A stretch of DNA of 64,000 nt, taken from positions 154,784 through 218,783 of the forward strand of contig NMRB01000365.1 in assembly GCA_002633025.1 (NCBI GenBank). The letters run 5' to 3'. The notes under the pieces were generated by a model. It was not told the origin of the DNA and searched no databases. It saw only the letters and a list, made by a program, of their open reading frames with translations. This document shows, piece by piece, positions 1 through 12,253 of this stretch. Source of the stretch: Notospermus geniculatus. Its lineage: Eukaryota > Nemertea > Pilidiophora > Heteronemertea > Lineidae. Within the stretch, counting starts at the first letter, position 1. Each line of letters begins with the position of its first letter. The position numbers and the translations under genes were made by a program.

Positions 1-133
1 CAAGATAATCACAAACAATTTTGTAGGGTTGGTCATGATACTTCACTGGGGTAAATATTGAAAAATGACCAATTTTTGCCCTGCAACACTTTTTGGACCA
101 ACTTATAACTTGCGGCCAGAATGAAGTTAAAGA

Positions 134-667
134 AAGGTGATTTAGCAAGTTACTGTCAAAATCGATCGTTTAGTTTTTGAGAAATTGACGTTTTTGTAAA
201 GCTATATCAACGCCACTTGTGTTCCACTACCAACGACTTATGAGACGGCCCCTACATAATAATGCAAACCATACACCATGCATGGGTCACTGTATAGGCA
301 TAGATAAATGTTGTGACCTGTACGGGTTATTCATGACATTGTATTGTAAAAGGTAACAGGCATTCAGAAAGAACTTAGTAGCCTTTGTCATCTTTGTTTG
401 AAGTTAACCAGTGCATGATGAATTAGTCACTAAAGCCTGCCACACACTTAAAAAATTATTATGTAACACTTTTTGCCAAATGAATATGACTCAGAGCTAT
501 TCTATAGATCTATGCATTTTGTATGAAGTATGGTTTGCATTATTATGTAGGGGCCGTCTCATAAGTTGTTGGTAGTGGAACACAAGTGGTGTTGATATAG
601 CTTTACAAAACTTCAATTTCTCAAAAACTAAACGACCGATTTTGACAGTAACTTGCTAAATCACCTT
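134..667. repeat. MITE-like element with ~140-bp terminal inverted repeats
   Basis: Bases 134-274 and 528-667 are inverted copies of each other with only scattered mismatches, around a ~250-bp unrelated centre. No ORF is present. This is the structure of a non-autonomous DNA transposon; superfamily not assigned. Confidence 0.8.
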
Positions 668-690
668 TATTTTGGCATAACTTTATTCTA

Positions 691-1500
691 GCAAAAGGAA
701 TTTTGGTGAAAAATCCAGAAACAAAAGTTTTTTGGACCTTTTTTCAAAGTCAGATTACGCAATGAAGAAGTGAATCTTGTGCAAAAACATTGACGCCCAG
801 TTGTGGTCAACTATATTTCTGACCTTATGCAGAAAACCGTATTTAAATAGGTTTGGTGGTTTATGAGATATTTGAGAAAATCGGTGTTGATATTAATATG
901 AACTCGACTGTACATGTACAACTTTGTTCTCAAAAACCATCGTCACCATTTAATACAGTGACGTTGTCAGAGTTAAGATACAAGAAAAGTGTTAATAATC
1001 AATAAAAACAGTGTCACTTACACCTCAACAAAAAGGAAAATAATTGATTTGATCACAAGAAATCAAAACTGATCGCGGCATTAGTGACAGAAGATGTATC
1101 TTCCCCGGGATGTGGTGGATATTGCCATCTCTGTCTTCAAATACCAACAAAGGGAATCATAGTGGATGTTTTAATGAACTTCACCATCGACGTAAATAGC
1201 GACGAGAGATAGCCGAAATGTGGCCCCTTCGTATTCACCCGAATTGAATTCTATGTCAGATCGAAAAGATCCGAAATAGTTTGGAATGAATCATTGCGTT
1301 ATACTCTTCTTCCTCGGGACTCATGTGCAATCGAGTATTGTCATTACAACACGGTCCACTGAGGTAGCATATATTGGTCAAAGGCTCCAAATATCAGCTG
1401 CTCGAGTTGTCTGCAGTTGTGATTAGACAGAGGGTGCTCTACGATACACAAGGGATTGTTAATGATGGGCATCCTAGAGCCGAAAACGCCGAATAATGTA
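691..1500. other. Non-coding host stretch
   Basis: No ORF, RNA gene or clear repeat structure is visible here. Composition is AT-rich like the rest of the left part. Confidence 0.5.
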
Positions 1501-1519
1501 AAGATATCAGAAGCGGGAG

Positions 1520-2230
1520 TAGCTGACTACACTAGGTTGCACCAGGTTGCAAGTTGCTGCAACCTGCAACTTGTTGAAACAACCTGCCTGTGACGTTAAT
1601 AGATAGCAACATCCAGCGTGATCTAGTTCCAACATTCGCAACAAGTTTCGGGAATTTTGGCGGGAATCCTCAGTATCTGGACGAAAACCAGACAAAATGG
1701 AGGCAAAAGCTTGCTGTGTAGCAGCTTCATTGCTCTTATATGAAAATGGACAACGTAAAGCATTACTGGGGAGCTCAACAGCTTATACTACAAGTTTGTC
1801 GAACTAGATTGCAGCCGTTTGTTCCGATCTTTATATCCATCAGATTTGGTGTTATAGAGGTATGGGTATTTCAATTTCAATGAGGGTATTGTCCGCCTCG
1901 GAGTTCCATTCAAATTTGTTCAGTGATGCCGACTTCGCCTTCTTGCTTTTTTCGGCAGCCATTTTGACGTTAGTAGAAATCACATGATTTTTTGCAGTAT
2001 TCTCATTGGCCAGTGACGTGCAACTTTGTGCAATTTCACCAGAAAATATGATCTTGATCCTAAATTTGTTGCAGGTTGCATGAGGTTGCAGTAGGTAGCT
2101 GCAACAAGTTGCATGCCCATTTATACATGCAACCTTGATGCGACTTTTTGGTCTCATCAGGTTGATGGGACAGGTTGCATAAAGTTGCATGTGAAAAGTT
2201 GCGTGTGTACGGGCTTAAGAGAAATGAATA
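1520..2230. repeat. GTTGCA-rich inverted repeat element
   Basis: Both ends are rich in short GTTGCA / TGCAAC words in opposite orientation (about 1525-1580 and 2070-2205), and the middle is ordinary AT-rich DNA. It looks like a foldback type non-autonomous transposon. ORFs crossing it are chance frames in the repeat. Confidence 0.5.
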
Positions 2231-3099
2231 CATGCCGTAAGTCATTTCGGGGGAAGGCAAGTATTTTATACCTACAATCGAATCCCGGAGGCAAGCGTCC
2301 ATTGATATATCCGCAATCTGACTTTAAAAGGAGATTCCACTCATTGTTTAGAAATTTGAGTTTTCGAAATATCGTTTAATACATTCAAATTCATTGATAT
2401 CTGCAACATGCCATATCTTTTTCAAAATCAGCAACCTCATCATTTTGGATATTTTATTTGGATCCCAAGGGGACCATTGCACAGCACACATGATGTCATG
2501 TGTGCTCAATGCATATTTATGAAGGTACAACAAATAGGCCTAGGCAGTCACAGTAGCTGATTCACTACAAAGGTCGTCAGCCTATTGACACTAGTGACAT
2601 CAAAACTAATAATAGTCTACGTGGATTTAATTCAAAAGTTTTCAGTGAGTGGAGTCTCCCTTTAAGGTGAATGGATACCTAAACAGATCAGCACTAGACT
2701 AACTGCGGTATCAGAACTAAATCTATTGTGCGGCAGCCCATAACAATAGCTTATTGGTCGACTGAGATGGAATTACCCGCTTTACCTGAGATTTCCGGTT
2801 TTGTTTTGTACTCAGTTGCATGATGATTTTCATGAAGTATACGAGTGAAATATTCACGTATTCCCGAAAATGTGAAAAGGGGTATTTTTAGACCTTAATT
2901 ATAGTTCCGTGTTTTTCCGCACGTAATCGTAATTCATTGGTGTCGTACGGCGAATGCGGAAGTCATGTTAAGTCGGACACAACCTCAACTGAGATAACTG
3001 GAATGCGGAAGAAAAAAATCTGACCACAGTGGTCAACCACATGGTTTAATCGCTCGTGACCTTTATACAACAATAACAATAACTTTATTTGCTACACGT
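2231..3099. other. Non-coding host stretch
   Basis: No gene or repeat that I can support. Confidence 0.4.
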
Positions 3100-3240
3100 A
3101 AAGCCGGTGACAGACTGGCGCGTCGTGCAGGCGTTCCGCCAATCAAATTCTTCGGTAGGTGTTTCTGTCCGTGTTACCACCTCCCTGATTGGTTGAAAGC
3201 TACCCGACGCGTTGCTTACGCGCCAGTCTGTCACCGCCTT
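3100..3240. repeat. Short MITE (~140 bp)
   Basis: The ends GGTGACAGACTGGCGCG and its reverse complement close a ~140-bp element (arms near 3104-3122 and 3219-3236). No coding capacity. Confidence 0.75.
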
Positions 3241-3694
3241 AATAGGCCCTATGCAGGGTCACTTGAACAGCCTATAGCAAACACTCCAAGATTGTGCTCA
3301 GTCAACTGGTAAATATTGTGTTTTATGGTTTGTGGTTTAATCATTGTGTTCACTTCATGGTGTCTGTTGCACAGGCCTGGCACTTTGCCATGTTGAAGTT
3401 GGGGTGAATTATACTTGAGTTCACAATATACGGGAAGATAGAGTAAGGGCTGATTCATACTCGCATGCGGACCGTCAAGCGCATGAAACTGATCGCAGGT
3501 TTCCACGACGTGAATGTGCACACGCAGTGAAATTGATCATAGTCGGCGCAAAATCCGGACGGAGTGTGAATCAGCCTTAAGGAATACAGCTGTACGTCGT
3601 GTATTTGATAATTAATAACCACAAGATGAAAACAGACGCTCGTTTCAGTTATTTAATAAATGGCAGGGCACTTTCCTCTCCTGATTTATATCAG

Positions 3695-3874
3695 TTCGTC
3701 GTGTCTCGTTTTCTGATGTGTGCTGCTTCCTGCCTGACCACAGGAAACTGTAAAATGTTCAACGTGTGCAGAGAGAAAGACCGTTATAATTGTCAACTCA
3801 GTCGGAGGAGAGGAACGTGTATTGAAGAAAAAGAAACTTTTAAGCATATAGGATGCAGAATGTACCAGAGAAAG
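3695..3874 (+). CDS. Candidate internal exon of a PAN/apple-domain protein
   Basis: An open 60-codon stretch lies between a pyrimidine-rich acceptor (ctttcctctc...tatatcag, ending at 3694) and a donor AAAG/gtatgt at 3875, both in phase 0. The peptide has the cysteine spacing and hydrophobic pattern of PAN/apple modules: SRFLMCAASCL, then CKMFNVC, then NCQLS, then a GCRMYQ end. PAN modules are extracellular protein- or glycan-binding domains of multi-exon secreted or membrane proteins. The reading frame stays open upstream to 3599, so the exon could start earlier. No neighbouring exon was found, so this may be an isolated exon of a large gene or a decayed copy. The domain assignment is from pattern only. 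Confidence 0.4.
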
Positions 3875-4071
3875 GTATGTTTCAGTCATCAAAAAGAGAG
3901 AGGTTAAGAGCTTGAACGCGAACAGGAATGACGTCATTGTCGTTCCCGTGAAAAATTCGCGAATATTTGGTTAAGAAGTGAATTAACCATGAACGTGAAC
4001 GCGATCTAGTGGTTTCAGTAATCAGGCATGCATTGTACGTGTGTCTCGAAGAACTGGGGCAGGGCCCGGTT

Positions 4072-4215
4072 GCACCAAACTTGTCTCAAGTTCTAATCGT
4101 GAGATAAGGAATTTGCGACAACCCTAAGACATGTCGTAACTGCGGTTGCACCAAAAACCTCGTAGGCTTGTCCCAAAATGCATATCTTACGACTTGTCGT
4201 AGGACATGCACTGTG
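4072..4215. repeat. Dispersed repeat with CTTGTCGTAAG-type ends
   Basis: GGTTGCACCAAA... and TCTTACGACTTGTCGTAGG words occur here and again, rearranged, near 5840-5975 and 8594-8735. The ends are partly inverted. Probably a MITE family with three degenerate copies in the window. Confidence 0.5.
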
Positions 4216-4313
4216 GGATTATGCACAGCAAGTGCACGGTCAGCTGTCGAAAGAACCATTGGAGTATGGAAGCAGGCGGGTTTGGCTCAATCACATGAGA
4301 CTGCAGCCTATTG

Positions 4314-4523
4314 AAAGGAGCACGGTATTGGATCTCAAATGCGTTATTTGACTGCCGACGTAGAGGGAGACACCTAGCGGCAGTAAGACGAACTACAAAA
4401 ATGCATTACAAAATGTACGCAGTAAATCGGGTCATTCGCCGAGACGTAGTCAGACTCTTGGGTTGGAGAGTGGCGCGGTGGCGCCGGCTGTCGAGAAAAA
4501 GTGGCAATACCGTGCCCCTTTAA
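4314..4523 (+). repeat. ~210-bp MITE, copy 1
   Basis: Ends AAAGGAGCACGGTATTG and its near reverse complement. A second copy lies inverted at 5390-5594. The internal ORF is not conserved between copies, so it is not a gene. Confidence 0.8.
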
Positions 4524-4744
4524 AAGGTCTTAGCGGTGACAGCCATGTTTACACAACTTCGCCAGACATTTGCCTGTCGACGATGAAGATGGTGATAGGG
4601 AGCTGATGGAAGAGGATGGGGAGCTGATGGAAGAGCAGCCGGAGGGAAACATGCTGGACGCTGATGTTGATAGGCATGAAAGGATAGCCAGGAGGAACCA
4701 AATTGTGTTGATGCTCAGAGCATGCCAAGACAGTGAATGATTTT

Positions 4745-5030
4745 TGGTATTCATCATATCATATCATTACCGGCGTCGTAACCCTGTTTATGCCGGAGGT
4801 ATGGAGTCCACGACAGGCTACAGTCCACCTGTGTGGGGTCTTTTACTTGCTATGGCATAAACACTCAGGTACAAGGGACCACGGCTTTTAGTCCCATCGG
4901 ACAGGCCCTCAATTTTTGTCACAGTTTTGTTTCACAATATATGCCTTCGCCCGGAGTCGAACTCGCGTCGCTCCATTGAACTGTTTGGTAGTCAAGCGCG
5001 CTAACCACTCGACCACCGGGTTCAGACATT
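4745..5030 (-). repeat. tRNA-derived SINE-like element
   Basis: Read on the minus strand, 5025-4940 resembles a class II (Ser/Leu-type) tRNA: an A-box-like TGGTCGAGTGGTTAGCGCG and a B box GAGTTCGACTCC. It is followed by a ~190-bp non-tRNA body ending in an ATGATATGATATG tail at about 4745. The acceptor stem does not close well, so it is a tRNA-related SINE rather than a functional tRNA. Confidence 0.6.
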
Positions 5031-5389
5031 TAAACATGCCGAGAAGTATTGTTCCATCAAATAAGGAATAAAATTGTAGAATATGTCACTCTGATTGTTT
5101 ACTATAAGACCGGGCAAACACATAGACGGCACACCGCAATGCGTTTTTTTAAAGTCGACTGACCCGGCTGAATGGCGAGCAGACAGCGTTATGTCAGTCA
5201 ACTTTAAAAACACCCCCACCGCATTGAGATTTGCCGTCCATGTGCGCCCAGCGTTACTGTCTAAGTCACCTCCCCACTGGACGTATCGTTATGCCTTAAG
5301 TCTGTGTCGTACATCTTCACTGAGTTCAGGTAAAGACTCGGCTTCTCCTCCCTTGACCTTCACGCAAGCAAAACACATTCCGTGTTTAA
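5031..5389. other. Non-coding host stretch
   Basis: An ORF crosses this interval but runs straight into the adjacent MITE, so it is unlikely to be real. Nothing else seen. Confidence 0.4.
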
Positions 5390-5594
5390 AGGAGCACGGT
5401 ATTGCCAATTTTCCCCGACAGCCGGCGCCACCGCGCTACTCTCCAACCCAGGGACTAACTACGCTGTCGGCGAATTGACCCGATTTACGGCGTACATTTT
5501 GTAATGCATTTTTGTAGTTTGTCTTAATGCCGCTAGGTGGCTCCCTCTACGTCGGCAGTCAAATAACGCATTTTAAATCCAATACCGTGCTCCT
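5390..5594 (-). repeat. ~205-bp MITE, copy 2, with TTAA flanks
   Basis: Ends AGGAGCACGGTATTG and its reverse complement, flanked on both sides by TTAA (5386-5389 and 5595-5598). This is the inverted partner of the copy at 4314-4523. A TTAA target duplication is typical of piggyBac-type elements, but the terminal bases are not diagnostic. Confidence 0.8.
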
Positions 5595-5999
5595 TTAATT
5601 GATTTCCCCGGTCCCAAAAATAGCAACCAATCACGGCAAAGCTTGCATCGGCAGCTCGGGTATTTTGTTGTTGACATCCAAAGTAATGACGTTGACCAAT
5701 CAAAATTTGATAAAAATGACATCATTGATATTTTTTCTTCGGAGGAACGAGTCTTCTGATTGGGGCGCACGAGAAAATAAGAAATAAAATTGTGGTATGC
5801 TTGTCTACCTTTTAAGTCACCTTCCCACTAGACGTAATTTTATGTCTTAAATCTGTGTCGTAAGATATGCTGGTGCAACAGTTTCAGTTCTGGTGCACAT
5901 AACTTGTCTTACACCACACGTAAGTCCAAATGCGTACGCCAGGAAAGTTAGGACGTGGTGGAACCCATTTTTGTTCTTAAAGCAGAACTGCATGAACAA

Positions 6000-7600
6000 A
6001 AGCAGGCGATTCCAACTTTGAAATGAAATGGCCAGGGCTCACCTCACAGAGGTGAGCTAAAAAGACCACCACGTCAGGGTGGTGGTCAAGAGAAACAGAA
6101 ACGACCATAAGGCACTTTCAAAGTACCTCCAGAACATGATAGACAACTAGCCTATTTGGTAGCGCCACTATATTAACCCTGAGTCTGTCAATGGGGTAAC
6201 ATCGAGAGAAGGCGTCCAATGACGTCTGCAGGTCAAGGGCATTAGGTTCGTTCGGAACAAGAATAGAAAGTCGGTCACCATTCTATAGTAATCACGTCTC
6301 GTTGATATTTATGGTATAGTTCAAGCAACATTTATGCATTCCAAAACAATACAACGCTCATCTGACGTTCATCAACGTCATGAGGTATCATTACAAACAC
6401 GTTGAGGATGATTCTGATTTTATTTCTTTGGCCATAATTATTGTAATCATTTAAATATTCTTTTCACAAATACATACACATCACGCGAGTCATGTACGAA
6501 TTGTTGTTCATATCATGTACAATGCGTTTCTGCGAAAATATATTCAAATAACTAGACAATAAGCAAGAAGTCAATCTCCAGAATTCACGATTTTTCGACC
6601 CCAACCGGGGTCTTTTTCAAGTGGAACTTTACAATCTGAAACTCTAGAAAAGACTGAGCTGAAACCTTGTTTTTCCCTTGTNATTCTTTCCTTAATTGCT
6701 CACTCATCCTGTCTACACAGGTTAGTTCCACCTTCGGGTTTCAGCTCAGTCTTTTCTAGAGTTTCAGATTGTAAAGTTCCACTTGAAAAAGACCCCGGTT
6801 GGGGTCGAAAATTCGTGAATTCTGGAGATTGACTTCTTGCTTATTATCATTTTGTGTGTCAATTTTGTGCTATTCTGTATCTCAAATAACTAGACTATGG
6901 CAAAAGAAATAAAATAGGATTCATAGGCAGCATGTTTGTGATAATACTGAATCAAGTTTCTGAATGTCAGACGAGCGGGGTATTATTTGTTGATGCCAAA
7001 GTTTTTGTCATTTTACCAACAGGACGCAAGCAGTAAAGAACCCTGGCCAACTTCACACTGATCTATACTAGTCTATCAGGCTCCGTCACTTGGGCGCCAT
7101 CTATTGATGTGTCTCGATTGAAAGCCTGAGATTGAATACAGTGGCACTACTAAACAGGCCGGTAGTCTGTCATGTTCTGGAGGATGTACTTCGAAGGGCG
7201 GTTGCACTTCTGTAGACCAGCATACTGGCGGCGCTGCGGTGTTTTTGTTTATGCAGTTCAGCTTTATCTTTAGGACAGCACCTAACACTGTGCAACAGGT
7301 GTGACAGGAATTAGCGTCCTAGGTATGCATAAGGCCTTCGACCTGCTGACGTCATTGGACGCCCTTCCTTATCAAAAAAAAAGTGGACGCCATCTCTCGA
7401 TGTTAGTCCATTGAGCGACTCATGGAGAATACAGTGGCGCCACCAAATAGGCCGGTAGTCTATCATGTTCTGGAGGTGCATTGAAAGTGCCTTATGCGTG
7501 TTTGAATTTCTCTTCACCACCACCGTGGCGTGGTGGTCTTTTCTCAAAGCTGGAATCTCCAGTTTTTGTTCATTCACGTCAGCTTTAAGAAGGAGTTCCG
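6000..7600. repeat. Large inverted-repeat pair (~260-bp arms)
   Basis: The block at about 6000-6260 (CACCACGTCAGGGTGGTGGT ... CATTGGACGC) recurs in inverted orientation at about 7310-7590. A partial direct copy sits at 7080-7190. The arms enclose a smaller foldback at 6558-6844. No coding region is supported. Confidence 0.65.
6558..6844. repeat. Foldback MITE, CGACCCCAACCGGGGTC family
   Basis: About 105-bp arms (6558-6666 and 6737-6844) are near-perfect reverse complements; each contains its own small palindrome, CGACCCCAACCGGGGTC. Related arms appear at 23420-23490, 34965-35015 and 42600-42695, so this is a multi-copy family. One ambiguous base lies in the loop at 6682. Confidence 0.85.
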
Positions 7601-10120
7601 GGTCTGTAAGCTAGGCTATTCATTCGTATTGACTAAGCGCGGGACCTCGACGCAAGGGTCCAACGCGCCGCGTAGCAGCAAACAGCGAAGCTAGCCAAAG
7701 ACTTGTCACGGTCAGTCATTAGAAATGGACTCATAGGAGATATGTACCTAAAGTTCAGAATATACCGGGCGGTTGGTTCACGTTTTTAGTGGCTGTGAAC
7801 GTTAGATGGGTACATTAGGTAGCAATATACTGACGGATTTGCCGTGGAATTGCTCTGTGGATGTTGTAAAATGTGATTTTTGTATGATTTTTCTGAGTTG
7901 TGACGTCATTCCTAATTATCATTGATATGTTGAGTATCTGGAATATATTATAAAAATTTATTAAACAGCCAACATGGCCCGCTGGCGCGTGCGGCTATGA
8001 ATGCGGGGCGCCGGGTTCGATCCTTGCCAGGGGCTACTTTTTCTCGAGTCTGTTTCTCTGTTTATTCTTTTTTGCTGAAAATTTCTAAGTCGCAGGAGGA
8101 ATGTCTCCCCCAGGCCTTCCATTTCCCTACCAAACTGCATAACCCTACTTGCTAATAAATACTTATAACCACGTGACAGATCTCTGATGCTTAAGTTGGC
8201 TCTGGAGAAGGTGAAAAGATGTCAAAATGCTGATTCTAATGCTAGTAGGCCTAGAGAAGCGAGCACCCAGGTAAACAGGTAAGCCCCTGCGACGTGCCGT
8301 TCACGTTCAGCCGCGGTCTGAACAGGTGAGCACTGCCATTCGACAGGGCCAGTTTTATGCACACTGACGTACAAATAATTTCCTCAAATGTTTCTCGGTG
8401 ATGTGGCGTGCCAGCTGGTCATGTAGGCCTATAGTATGGCAAAAGGCCTTTCCAACAACGTCAGCCAATTCGAAAGTATTTTTGCTCCATTTTTGAAACA
8501 AAATGTCGCTAAAGTCGCGGTTAAGAATGCGGCGGTGTCGGATACCTAACTGAAAATGAGTTATCTCGGTCTTGGGCGTCAAAGAGTTAAGTCCTTGTCG
8601 TAAGATATGGAATTTGGGACAACCCCTAAGACATGTCGTAACCATGGTAAGTTAGGACGTCCTAAGACATCGAGGATGCAACCCATTTTTATTCTTAACT
8701 TTAAGACAGCACCTACAACCTTTGGTGCAGCCGGATGCTACGAATGTGTTACTTCTAAATTATGGTCGTAGTTAAGACCGCCCCCATCTCGGGGCGGTCT
8801 TCCTTGTTTTTACTGAATTTCTCTCGATCTCTCGATCTCTCCATCCAATCTGGTGAAAAATTCGAGCTGTATCGCGGCGATACAGTGTGGAGATTTAATG
8901 AGCATGCGCATTGGGACCCAGACTGGTTCTCATTCTTGCCGCGCCGCTCTCGCGGCGCTGCTGTCCGTTCGACAGCAGCAGTCTCTCCCACGCTGTCGAA
9001 ATCGTGAGCAGGTTTTTCAAGTCACTTTTTAGCTACGGTACGCTGGTCTTAGCCAGCGTAGCTTTACAAATGACCCTTGCTCTCTCCGAGCCAGTAATGG
9101 CTTTAACGTTACGAGAAAGTAGTGCCAAAGAGGACCCCGTCAACATTGTCAACTTGTCACATTTTGCTTGACGACCTAACTACGCCAAAATTTGTAATGG
9201 AGAAATGACTTGAATACGACATCACCAGATAAAAATACACTCACGATATATAGTCCTAACCTACTGGCCTCAAAAATCGCCCGCATTTCATGCAGAATTA
9301 TCGTCTCAGAGTGTGTCTTTTCATCATTTGTCTTGGTTTGATTACATGTATTATCTCTCGACTATCAAGATATTTACGCATTCTTTGTCAGCATTATTTT
9401 CGCGGATCAATACACTGTGCAGTCTTAGCCTCTGTGACGTCAACTATGGCCGTGATGGCTGTTCCGTCTTGTGTGGGGATAGGGTGGTGTCATCAATTTT
9501 TAGACGGTGGACACGTGTACTTTGTTTACATTTTGGAATGGCTGCGTCTCACTTGCCTGGCACTATTCCAGCATACTGACAGTTTCTGGTACACCACCCT
9601 TTGGTTAGTGTTGATGGTAGGTAGTGAACTTGAAACTGTCGGCTGTTCAGGGTGGCGTGCACACAACATTTCTAACCACATTCACGTGACAAAGGTTGTT
9701 TGGAAATACCAGGAACTCTGACTTTATAAACAATGTCGTGAATGTGTCTGTAGGCCCATTTATTTATTTCTAAATCAGTATTTTTTGAGGCGCTTTCTGG
9801 CCTTCTAAGAATGACAGAGCTAGGACTATGATTGGTTTGGGCAATAAAGTGAAGTGAGGAGAGCTGAGCTGTTTATTGCCCTCCTGCATACTGCAAACTT
9901 GCCACAACAGGGCCTCGGCCTAAGTTGAGTTTATGGTTGACTCCCCTCGCTTCCACTATGGGAGTTATTTTAGGACAGCTATTGGATCTTGGCAAGAGTT
10001 ATTTTTAGCTCTCGTACGTATTTTTCATTTCATGTACTGATTAACCCTTTGCCACCCATATAATATTCCGCTTTATTAAATCACCAATTCATTTCCTTAT
10101 TCTGAAAAGGTCGTCGTATT
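7601..10120. other. Non-coding host stretch with minor repeats
   Basis: It contains a tRNA B-box-like word (GGGTTCGATCC, about 8010-8020), a small GC hairpin at 8773-8799 and a degenerate copy of the 4072 repeat at 8594-8735. A 143-codon frame at 9290-9721 is not recognisable and not supported. No gene is called. Confidence 0.45.
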
Positions 10121-10256
10121 CATAAAGCGGTTCTATCGTTAGAACCGTCTTAGGCCGGTTCCAAGTATGGTCAACCACAGTATAGTACACATGTATAGTC
10201 AACCACAGTAATTGGAACCGGCCTAAGACGGTTTTAACGATGAACCGCTTTATGTG
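10121..10256. repeat. Palindromic MITE (CATAAAGCGGTTC family), copy 1
   Basis: Ends CATAAAGCGGTTC...GAACCGCTTTATG; the arms (about 55 bp, including GGCCGGTTCCAA) are nearly perfect inverted repeats. A second copy lies at 30762-30880. Confidence 0.85.
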
Positions 10257-10329
10257 CGACCCAAAGAGTGCTGAAAATGTGTTGATCTGACTTTTTAGGC
10301 TTGCCACGCGAAACGTATGAAAGCCTATT

Positions 10330-11165
10330 GTGAGGGCATCTGACTCCCCTTTCATGACCTACTGACCTACTTAAAGACGGCTAGAGCTAAGGTTATCGTG
10401 TTTGGTATCAAACTAAAGCTTATGAAGCCGATATTCTATCTGTCCCACTTTCATGACCTACTGACCTACTTAAAGACCGCTAGAGCTAAGGTAGTCGTGT
10501 TTGGTATCAAACTGAAGCTTATGAAGCCGATATTCTATCTGACTGACTTTCATGACCTACTGACCTACTTATAGACCGCCAGAGCTAAGGTAGTCGTGTT
10601 TGATATCAAACTGAAGCTTATGAAGACTAGATTCTATATGATCCACTTTCATGACCTACTGACCTACTTAAACACCATTAGAGCTAAGGTAGTCATATTT
10701 GGTGTCAAACCGAAGCTTATAAAGCGTAGGTTTGAAGTGACCTATTTCCATGACCTAGTGACCTACTAAAAGATCAGTTTAGCCAAGGTAGTCATGTTTG
10801 GTATCAAACTAAAGCTAATGAAGTGTACGTTTAAACTGACCTACTTCCATGACCTCGTGTCCTACTTAATGACCAGTTGTGCCAAGGAAGTCATGTTTGG
10901 TATCAAACTAAATTTAATGGAGTGTAGGTTCAAACTGACCTACTTCCATGACCTCGTGACCTACTTAATGACCAGTTGTCCAAAGGTAGTCATGTTTCAT
11001 ATCAAACTAAAGCGTATTTGAACTGACCTATTTCCATGGCCTAGTGACCTACTTAAAGACCAGTTGAGCCAAGGTAGTCATCTTTAGTATCATACTGAAG
11101 CTAATGAAGTGTAGGTTCGAACTGACCTACTTCGATGACCTAGTGACCAACTTAATGACCAGTTG
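10330..11165 (+). repeat. 99-bp minisatellite, ~8-9 units
   Basis: The landmark TCATGACCTACTGACC recurs at about 10352, 10451, 10550, 10649, 10748, 10847 and 10946, a constant 99-bp spacing, with degenerate units beyond. Each unit contains TTTGGTATCAAACT. ORFs inside follow the repeat and are not genes. Confidence 0.9.
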
Positions 11166-11457
11166 CTCATTAACTTCCTGATCCTGCTGTCTATTAAACC
11201 TCGTCCAGTAACCCTCCATCTTTGTATTTCTTTGCACCAGTTTCCAAGGGCGGTCTTCAAATTGACTGGTAAGTCAATTTCTAGTTTTCTTTTCAATTCT
11301 CAGCACTTTAGTCTCAAAGACTACTATTTTGCCCGGAAAATTTGGTTGGTTCCGTCAGTCAACAGTCCAACTTCATCCGGCGGACAGCTTGTGCTATTCC
11401 ATCAAGGTAAAGGCTACATAATTCATATATTCTGCAGAAACAGCCAATTCGTCTATT

Positions 11458-12021
11458 TTGTCCGAGTATATGCCTACCAAAAGAATGAAAACGATAAAAT
11501 ATAGTTCACAAATGGTCCGTAGGCGTAGGGAATTGTACTTAGGTCAGGGCTTCTTCGAGAATGTTTTTATCTTAGCTTCTCGATCTTGTGGGCTGAAGTT
11601 TTATAATTTCGTCATGGGGAAATTATCCAAAAGAATACTTTTGCCAGCGAATGAAAGATGTAAAAAGTTGTGCGATTGGCGATCAAATATTAAAGTAAAA
11701 ATATGGAAAAAAGTTCTGATTTCTTGTGGACATAAATCCTTAGGTCGTGTGTATTTTAGTGTTTATGATTTGGTCCTCGAACAAGACAAAAAATCTTTTC
11801 ATTTCATAAACGGCACATCAATCACATTGTTTGGTTTGAGATCACGTCATTATGTTTTGTTTTTCTTTTCTGATGTGGACGTAATTTTTGCATATTATTC
11901 TCCAAAACGAGAGAAATCATTCCTGAAAATTACTTCGTATCATTTGGTCACAGGTTATCAAAAGGCAAACATGGTTAAGGTATCTCTTTCCTCATTCCTC
12001 TGCATCATATCAACTTCCTAA
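11458..12021 (+). CDS. Unrecognised ORF, possible host exon
   Basis: A 187-codon frame lies in AT-rich DNA between the minisatellite and a MITE. That is longer than expected by chance for this composition. The protein is basic and hydrophobic with no motif I recognise, no signal peptide and no repeats. A possible donor, AAG/gtatct, occurs at about 11980, so the true coding part could be shorter. No promoter or partner exon is visible. It may equally be a remnant of a transposon protein. Low confidence that it is translated. Confidence 0.2.
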   Translation: MSEYMPTKRMKTIKYSSQMVRRRRELYLGQGFFENVFILASRSCGLKFYNFVMGKLSKRILLPANERCKKLCDWRSNIKVKIWKKVLISCGHKSLGRVYFSVYDLVLEQDKKSFHFINGTSITLFGLRSRHYVLFFFSDVDVIFAYYSPKREKSFLKITSYHLVTGYQKANMVKVSLSSFLCIISTS

Positions 12022-12253
12022 AGGACACCCTAAAGCATGAAATTATATTCCTTAAGTTGATATTGTTCGATAAATCAGTGAAGTTACTAAATTTCATGGT
12101 GCCGTGTCAAACAAAAAAAGGACTTGTCCTAGAAAGATATGACATGGCAGCAAAAACATCTGTTGTAGATGTACACGTAGCTTTACATGTACATTCAGAT
12201 TGTACAGTGAGTTCACTTTTGGAGTATCATTATGGAGCATCTAGAGAAATCAT

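Noticed and set aside
9290-9721. 143-codon ORF
   Set aside because: Hydrophobic and Cys-rich without recognisable topology, no promoter or splice context; overlapped by another frame of similar quality.
10794-11021. 75-codon ORF
   Set aside because: Periodic translation of the 99-bp minisatellite.
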